A DNA stretch of 34,539 nt from Kitasatospora papulosa (GTDB lineage: Bacteria; Actinomycetota; Actinomycetes; Streptomycetales; Streptomycetaceae): NCBI RefSeq assembly GCF_000717245.1, contig NZ_JNYQ01000024.1, positions 1 to 34,539 of the forward strand. Reading direction: 5' to 3'. How positions within the stretch are numbered: position 1 is the stretch's first letter; every line of letters starts with the position of its first letter. A program made the position numbers and the translations under genes. Shown piece after piece: positions 13,226 through 34,539 of the stretch. The notes beneath the pieces were generated by a model. That model was not told the origin of the DNA. It saw only the letters and a program-made list of their open reading frames with translations, and ran no database searches.

Positions 13226-16200
13226 TGGAAGACCCGGCAACGGCCGACAAGCTCCGCGACTACCTGAAGCGGGCCACGACCGAGCTGGAGCGAAGCCGGC
13301 GCCGCGTGAGGGAACTGGAGGAGCAGGACCACGAGCCCGTCGCCATCATCGGTATGGGCTGCCGCTACCCCGGGGGCATACGCACCCCCGAGGACCTGTG
13401 GCGCATCGTCGACGAAGGCGTCGACGTCGTCTCCGACTTCCCCACCGACCGCGGCTGGGACGTCGACGCCCTCTACGACCCCGAGCCCGGGGCGCCCGGC
13501 AAGACCTACGTGCGCCACGGCGGATTCCTCTACGACGCCGCCGAGTGCGACCCCGCCTTCTTCGGCATCAGCCCGAAGGACGCGCCCGGAACGGACCCCC
13601 AGCAGCGCATGCTGCTGGAGGTCACCTGGGAGGCCTTCGAGCGGGCCGGCATCGACCCCACGGCCGTGAAGGGCACGCAGACCGGTGTCTTCGTCGGCCT
13701 GATGCACCACGACTACCTCGGCGGCACCATCTCCGGCAGCATCGTCTCCGGCCGGATCGCCTACACCCTCGGGCTCGAGGGCCCGGCGGTCACCATGGAC
13801 ACCGCCTGCTCCTCCTCCCTCGTCGCCCTCCACTCGGCGATCCAGTCGCTGCGCAAGGGGGAGTGCTCCCTCGCGCTGGCCGGCGGCGCCGCCCTCATGG
13901 CCAGCCCGGAGATGTTCGTCGAGTTCAGCGAGCGCCGCGCCCTGTCGCCCGACGGCCGCTGCCACTCCTTCTCCGACGACGCCGCCGGAGCCGCCTGGGC
14001 CGAGGGCGCGGGCATGCTCCTCGTCGAGCGGCTGTCCGACGCCCGCCGCAACGGCCACAAGGTGCTCGCCGTCGTCCGCGGCAGCGCCGTCAACCAGGAC
14101 GGTGCCTCCAACGGGCTGACCGCGCCCAGCGGACCGGCCCAGGTGCGGGTCATCCAGCAGGCGCTCGCCGACGCCCAGCTGGCCCCGCACCACATCGACG
14201 CGGTGGAGGCCCACGGCACCGGCACCACCCTCGGTGACCCCATCGAGGCCCAGGCCGTCATCGCCGCCTACGGGCAGGACCGCCCCGAGGGCCTGCCGCT
14301 GTGGCTGGGCTCCATCAAGTCCAACATGGGCCACGCCCAGGCCGCCGCCGGAGTGGGCGCCGTCATCAAGATGGTCATGGCGATGCGCCACGGCACCCTC
14401 CCCAGGACCCTGCACGTCGGCACCCCCAGCACCGCCGTCGACTGGAGCGCGGGCGACGTCGAACTGCTCACCGAGCCCCGCCCCTGGGGCGGCGACGGGC
14501 GGCCGCGCCGCGCCGGCATCTCGTCCTTCGGCATCTCCGGCACCAACGCGCACACCGTCCTGGAGGAGGCACCGCCGACCGAGGACGACGGGAGCGCCCC
14601 GCCCCGCGCCGGCCTGCCCGTCGTGCCGTGGCTGCTCTCCGGCAAGGGCGCCGACGCCGTGCAGCGGCAGGCGGAACGGCTGCTGGCGGCCGCGGGAGAC
14701 CTCGACCCGTACGACGTCGGCCACTCGCTGGCCACCACCCGCTCCCTGTTCACCCACCGCGCCGCCGTCACGGGACGCGACCGTGACGAACTGCTGGCCG
14801 CCCTGCGCGAGGTCGCCGACGGCACCCGGGCACCCGTCGTGGCCCCCGAACCCGGCCGCCTCGCCGTCCTGTTCTCCGGGCAGGGCTCCCAGCGCCCCGG
14901 CATGGGCCGCACCCTGCACGCCGCCTTCCCGGTATTCGCCGCGGCCTTCGACGAGATCTGCGCCGCCTTCGACGAACACCTCGACCGGCCGCTGCGCGAC
15001 GTCATGTTCGACGAGGACGCCGACGGCGCCGACGCGCCGCTGCACCGCACCGTGTACACCCAGGCGGCGCTGTTCACCTTCGAGACCGCCCTCCACCGCC
15101 TGCTGGAGCACTGGGGCGTCCGCCCCGACCTGCTCGCCGGACACTCCATCGGCGAGATCGTCGCCGCCCACGTGGCCGGCGTGCTGGACCTGAAGGACGC
15201 GGTCACCCTGGTCGCCGCCCGGGGCCGCCTCATGCAGGACCTGCCGGCCGGCGGCGCGATGGTGTCCCTGCGCGCCACCGAGGCCGAGGTCCTCGGGCTC
15301 CTCACCGACGGTGTCGACATCGCCGCCGTCAACGGCGCGCGCTCCGTCGTGGTCTCCGGTGACGAGGAGGCCGTCCTCGCCGTCGCGGCCCAGGCGGAGA
15401 AGAGCACCCGGCTGAAGGTGTCGCACGCCTTCCACTCGCACCGCATGGACCCCATGCTCGAACCCTTCCGCGAGGTGCTGGCCGGCCTCACCTTCCACGA
15501 GCCCGCGCTCCCGGTCGTCTCCAACGTCACCGGCCGGATCGCCGACGACCTCACCGACCCGGAGTACTGGGTACGCCACGTCCGCGAGGCCGTCCGCTTC
15601 CACGACGGGGCCACCACGCTCGCCGCCGAGGGAGCCACCCGCTTCCTGGAGATCGGCCCCGACTCGGTGCTCAGCACCATGGCGCAGGACGTGGTCCCCG
15701 ACGCCATCGGCACCCAGAGGCGCGACCGGGCCGAGGACGCCACCCTGGTCGACGCCCTCTGCCGCCTCCACCTCACCGGCACCGGCCCCGACTGGCGGAC
15801 GGTCTTCGCCGGCGGCCGCACCGTCGACCTGCCCACCTACCCGTTCCGCCGGGACCGGCACTGGGAGGACGCCCCCATCCTGCAGGCCGAGCGCCGGGCC
15901 GGATCCGGCGGCGACGCCGCCGACCCGTTCTGGGACCTGGTGCGCGAGCAGGACGTGAGTGCCGTCGCCGCCACCCTCGGTCTCGACGACGAGAGCTCCG
16001 TCGCCGCCGTCGTGCCCGCCCTCGCCACCTGGCACGGCCGGCGGCAGGCGCACGCCGCCGCGGACGGGCTCCGCCACCGCGTCACCTGGGAACCGCTGGC
16101 GCCTCCCGCCACCCCGGCCCTCGGCGGGGCCTGGCTGGCCGTCGTCCCCGCGTCCACCGCCGGGGACCCGTGGACCCGCGCCGTGACGGAGGGCCTGACG

Positions 16201-17976
16201 GACAACGGGCTGCGCGTCGACGTCCTCACCGTGCCGGACACCGCCGACCGCGCCGCACTGGCCGACGCGCTCACCGGCCGGACCTCCGCCGACGGCATCC
16301 TGTACCTGCCCGCCCCGGCGACTCCGCCGGCCGCCCTCGCCGCCCTCGTCCAGGCGCTCGGGGACGACGGAGCCGACGCCCCGCTGTGGTGCGTCACCCG
16401 GGACGCCGTCGCCCACGGGCCCGGCGCCACCGTCACCGGCTTCGCCCAGGCCGCACTGTGGGGCCTCGGCCGGGTCGCCGCCCTGGAGCACCCCGACCGG
16501 TGGGGCGGCCTCGTCGACCTGCCCGCCGAGGCCGGTCCGCGGACCGTGGCCCGCCTGGCCGCGCTGCTCGGCGACGCCGGCGGCGAGGACCAGGTCGTGA
16601 TCCGCGAATCCGGCGCCCACGGACGCCGGCTGGAGCACGCCCCCGCCCGCGCCGGCGCACCCTGGAAGCCGTCCGGCACCGTGCTGGTCACCGGCGCCAC
16701 CGGCGCGATCGGCGCGGCCGTCGCCCGCCGGCTCGCGGCCGAGGGCGCCGACCACCTGCTGCTGACCTCCCGCCGCGGCGCCGACGCACCCGGCGCCGCC
16801 GACCTGGTCCGTGAACTCACCGCCACCGGTACCGGCGTCACCCTGACCGCCTGCGACGTGGCCGACCGGTCCGCCCTGGCCGGCCTGCTCGACTCCGTAC
16901 CGGCGCGGCACCCCCTGACGGCGGTCGTGCACCTGGCCGGTGCCCTCGACGACGGCGTCCTGGACGCCCTGGACGCCGACCGGTTCGCCCGCGTCCTCGG
17001 CCCCAAGGCGGACGCCGCCCTCCACCTGCACGAACTGACCGCCGGGCTCGACCTGTCGGCGTTCGTGCTGTTCTCCTCCCTGACCGCCACCGTCGGCGGC
17101 GCCGGCCAGGCCAACTACGCCGCCGCCAACGCCTACCTGGACGCCCTGGCCGAGCACCGCCACGCCGCGGGGCTGCCCGCCACCTCCGTGGCCTGGGGCC
17201 CCTGGGGCGGCGACGGCATGGCGGCGCACGGCACGGTCCGCGCCTCGGCCCGGGCGATGGGCATGTCCCTGCTCGACCCGGACACCGCCCTCACCGCGCT
17301 GGGCCGCGCCCTGGACGGCGGCGACACCACCGTCACCGTCGCCGACGTCGACTGGTCGGTGTTCGCCCCCGCGTTCACCTCGACCCGGCCCAGTCCGCTG
17401 CTGTCCGCACTGCCCGAGGCCCGCCGCACCACGAGCGGTCCGGACGGCGCGAACGCGGCCGACGGCTTCGCCGAGAAGCTCGCGGGACTCACCGGCGGGG
17501 AACGCGAGCGCGCCCTGAACGACCTGGTCTGCGGCCAGGCGGCCACCGTCCTCGGATACGGCGACGCCGGCGCCGTCGAACCGACCACCGCCTTCCGCGA
17601 CCTCGGGTTCGACTCGCTCACCTCGGTCGACCTGCGCAACCGGATCAGTGGCGCCGCCGGGGTGCCGTTGCCGGCCACGCTCATCTTCGACTACGCCACA
17701 CCCGCCGCCCTGGCCAAGTACCTGGGCACCGAACTCGCCGGCGCGGACACGTCCGTTGACTCCGTGGTCGCCGAGCTCGAACGGGTCGCCGCCCGGCTCG
17801 GCGACCTCACCGCCGAGGACCTGGAGCAGAGCAGGGTCACCACCCGGCTGCAGACCCTGCTCAAGGACCTGGACAAGACCCTCGGCCAGGATGCGGCAGC
17901 CGTCACCGGCCGGCTGGAAGAGGCCTCCGCCGACGACGTCTTCGCGTTCATCGACAAAGAACTCGGCTCGGCGTGA
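13225..17976 (+). CDS. Modular type I PKS, one module KS-AT-KR-ACP, malonyl-specific
   Basis: A 1583-residue synthase that extends with malonate and leaves a beta-hydroxyl. An N-terminal docking coiled coil (about 1-38) precedes a KS with Cys195, His330 and His370. The AT has Ser641 in GHSIGE and HAFH at 734-737. There is no DH. Instead, residues 902-945 resemble the dimerisation element (FWDLV and AATLGLD segments) typical of KS-AT-KR modules, so the absence is original design rather than damage. The KR has a nucleotide site from residue 1151, an LDD motif (B-type) and Tyr1298. ACP Ser1464 is followed by a docking domain ending in a DVFAFIDKELG-like helix. ATG 13225 overlaps the previous stop, with GGGAG at 13213-13217 as ribosome site. 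The adjacent GTG at 13222 is an equally possible start. Translational coupling with the gene upstream is likely. Confidence 0.96.
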
Positions 17977-18043
17977 CCCGGTACTCCCACGACACCCCGG
18001 CCCACCCGCAGCCCACCTCTTCGCACAGGAGTGGCGACACCCG

Positions 18044-33514
<15,471 letters not shown>

Positions 33515-33515
33515 G

Positions 33516-33520
33516 AAGGA
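33516..33520 (+). promoter_or_regulatory. Ribosome binding site of the last PKS gene
   Basis: AAGGA begins one base after the upstream stop codon and lies eight bases before ATG 33529. The tight spacing shows that the two genes share a transcript. Confidence 0.75.
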
Positions 33521-33528
33521 AGAGAACC

Positions 33529-34539
33529 ATGGCCGAGTCCGAGAAGCCCGACACCCGGATGGTCGAGGCGCTGCGCGCCTCGCTCAAAGAGATCGAGCGG
33601 CTGCGGGAGCGCAACCGGGCGCAGACCGCCGCGGCCCGGGAACCGATCGCGATCGTGGGCATGGCGTGCCGCTACCCGGGCGGCGTCCGCTCGCCCGAAG
33701 ACCTCTGGCGGCTCGTCGCCGAGGGCCGCGACGGCATCGGCGCGTTCCCCGACGACCGCGGCTGGGACCCGGACCTGCACGACCCGGAACCGGGCACCCC
33801 GGGCCGCTCCTCCACGGGCGAGGGCGGATTCCTCTACGACGCCGGGGACTTCGACGCCGCGTTCTTCGGTGTCTCCCCGCACGAGGCCCTGGTGATGGAC
33901 CCGCAGCAGCGCCTCCTGCTGGAAGGGTCCTGGGAGGCACTGGAGCACGCCGGCATCGATCCGTCGTCGCTGCGCGGCAGCTCCACCGGAGTGTTCGCGG
34001 GCGTCATGTACCACGACTACTTCGGCAGCTTCGGCTCCGGCAGTGTCGTCTCGGGCCGGGTCGCCTACACCCTCGGCCTGGAGGGCCCGGCCCTCACCGT
34101 CGACACCGCCTGCTCCTCGTCCCTGGTCACACTCCACCTGGCCGCGCAGGCCCTGCGCCAGGGCGAGTGCACCCTCGCCCTGGCCGGCGGGGTGACGGTC
34201 ATGGCCTCACCCGGTACCTACGTCGAGTTCAGCCGGCAGGGCGCCCTCTCCCCGGACGGCCGGTGCCGGTCCTTCTCCGACGACGCGAACGGCACCGGCT
34301 TCTCCGAAGGCCTCGGTGTGCTGGTGTTGGAGCGGTTGTCGGATGCGCGGCGTTTGGGGCATCGGGTGTGGGCGGTGGTGCGGGGGAGTGCGGTGAATCA
34401 GGATGGTGCGTCGAACGGTTTGACGGCGCCGAATGGTCCGTCGCAGCAGCGGGTGTTGGGTCAGGCGTTGGTGTCGGCGGGTGTGTCGGCGGCTGATGTG
34501 GATGTGGTGGAGGCGCACGGTACGGGGACGGAGTTGGGT
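33529..34539 (+). CDS. Modular type I PKS, 5' part: docking domain and KS, cut by the window edge
   Basis: The first 337 codons of a PKS gene that runs off the right edge. It starts 14 bases after the trimodular gene's stop. Residues 1-37 form a docking helix (MVEALRASLKEIERLRERN region) that differs in sequence from the other N termini here and resembles the class that pairs with acidic tails like the one on the preceding protein. The KS then begins, with Cys195 in DTACSSS and His330 in HGTGT; the third catalytic residue lies beyond the window. The loop before the cysteine is the short type. From about codon 264 the third-position preference changes sharply from C to G or T. The function as an extension-module KS is clear. 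Later domains are unknown. Confidence 0.93.
   Translation, partial: MAESEKPDTRMVEALRASLKEIERLRERNRAQTAAAREPIAIVGMACRYPGGVRSPEDLWRLVAEGRDGIGAFPDDRGWDPDLHDPEPGTPGRSSTGEGGFLYDAGDFDAAFFGVSPHEALVMDPQQRLLLEGSWEALEHAGIDPSSLRGSSTGVFAGVMYHDYFGSFGSGSVVSGRVAYTLGLEGPALTVDTACSSSLVTLHLAAQALRQGECTLALAGGVTVMASPGTYVEFSRQGALSPDGRCRSFSDDANGTGFSEGLGVLVLERLSDARRLGHRVWAVVRGSAVNQDGASNGLTAPNGPSQQRVLGQALVSAGVSAADVDVVEAHGTGTELG
33994..34043 (+). repeat. 50-base KS repeat, copy 2
   Basis: Identical to 28610-28659 in the preceding gene, in the same KS position. It is a natural site for recombination between modules, or for assembly error. Confidence 0.85.
34318..34539 (+). other. KS segment with G/T-ending codon style
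   Basis: Reading codons 264-337 of the last gene, only two of 74 end in C. The codons just before, and nearly all other PKS sequence in the window, end mostly in C. The protein sequence stays normal KS throughout, so this is a change of synonymous usage and not a frameshift. The left edge of the window (bases 2-67) shows the same style. Confidence 0.8.

Noticed and set aside
15900..16680. Possible decayed DH in gene 13225
   Set aside because: No DH motifs remain in any form, and a dimerisation element typical of KS-AT-KR modules occupies the place. The module type is original.
17648..18043. Upstream extension of the trimodular PKS frame
   Set aside because: It overlaps the ACP and docking end of gene 13225 in another frame and encodes Pro/Arg-rich sequence with no docking helix. 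ATG 18044 starts a canonical docking domain.
34318..34539. Frameshift or sequencing error as cause of the codon-style change
   Set aside because: The reading frame and KS motifs, including NQDGASNG and HGTGT, are intact right through the segment.

Overview
The window is a piece of a modular type I polyketide synthase (PKS) gene cluster. The very high GC content, strong preference for C or G at third codon positions, GTG/TTG starts and TTA codons confined to the regulator point to a Streptomyces or closely related actinomycete. I cannot name the cluster or its product.

Layout, left to right. (1) 2-4138, plus strand: the 3' end of a PKS gene, from the tail of a ketosynthase (KS) through AT-DH-KR-ACP and a C-terminal docking domain. 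(2) 4139-4364: a 226-base convergent gap with three strong inverted repeats; the first is a perfect 52-base palindrome, probably a bidirectional terminator. (3) 4365-7169, minus strand: a large ATP-binding LuxR-family (LAL) regulator with two TTA leucine codons. (4) 7170-7807: a divergent control region of lower GC content with a candidate promoter for the regulator and several palindromes. (5) 7808 to the right edge, plus strand: four PKS genes spaced like one operon. They are KS-AT-DH-KR-ACP (1805 aa), KS-AT-KR-ACP (about 1583 aa), a trimodular protein of about 5156 aa with three KS-AT-DH-KR-ACP modules, and the start of a further PKS cut off inside its KS.

Five of the six complete AT domains carry the HAFH signature and should load malonyl-CoA. 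The AT of the middle module of the trimodular protein carries GHSQGE/YASH and should load methylmalonyl-CoA. There is no enoylreductase. If genes 7808, 13225 and 18044 act in that order, they would add -CH=CH-CH(OH)-CH2-CH=CH-CH=C(CH3)-CH=CH-CO-, that is, an isolated alkene, a hydroxyl and a methyl-branched conjugated triene. One caveat is that the DH of the methylmalonyl module has lost the glycine of its HxxxGxxxxP motif. The docking domains support transfer within the operon, with a change of docking class between the trimodular protein and the next enzyme.

The LAL protein is the obvious candidate pathway activator. Its TTA codons would make it depend on the bldA leucyl-tRNA. No tRNA, rRNA, CRISPR array, insertion sequence or origin was seen. 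The window holds no sign of a new enzyme class. The most unusual signals are abrupt codon-style switches inside the KS domains at both ends of the window, two KS loop-length classes that track the upstream module type, the altered DH motif, and the control region.
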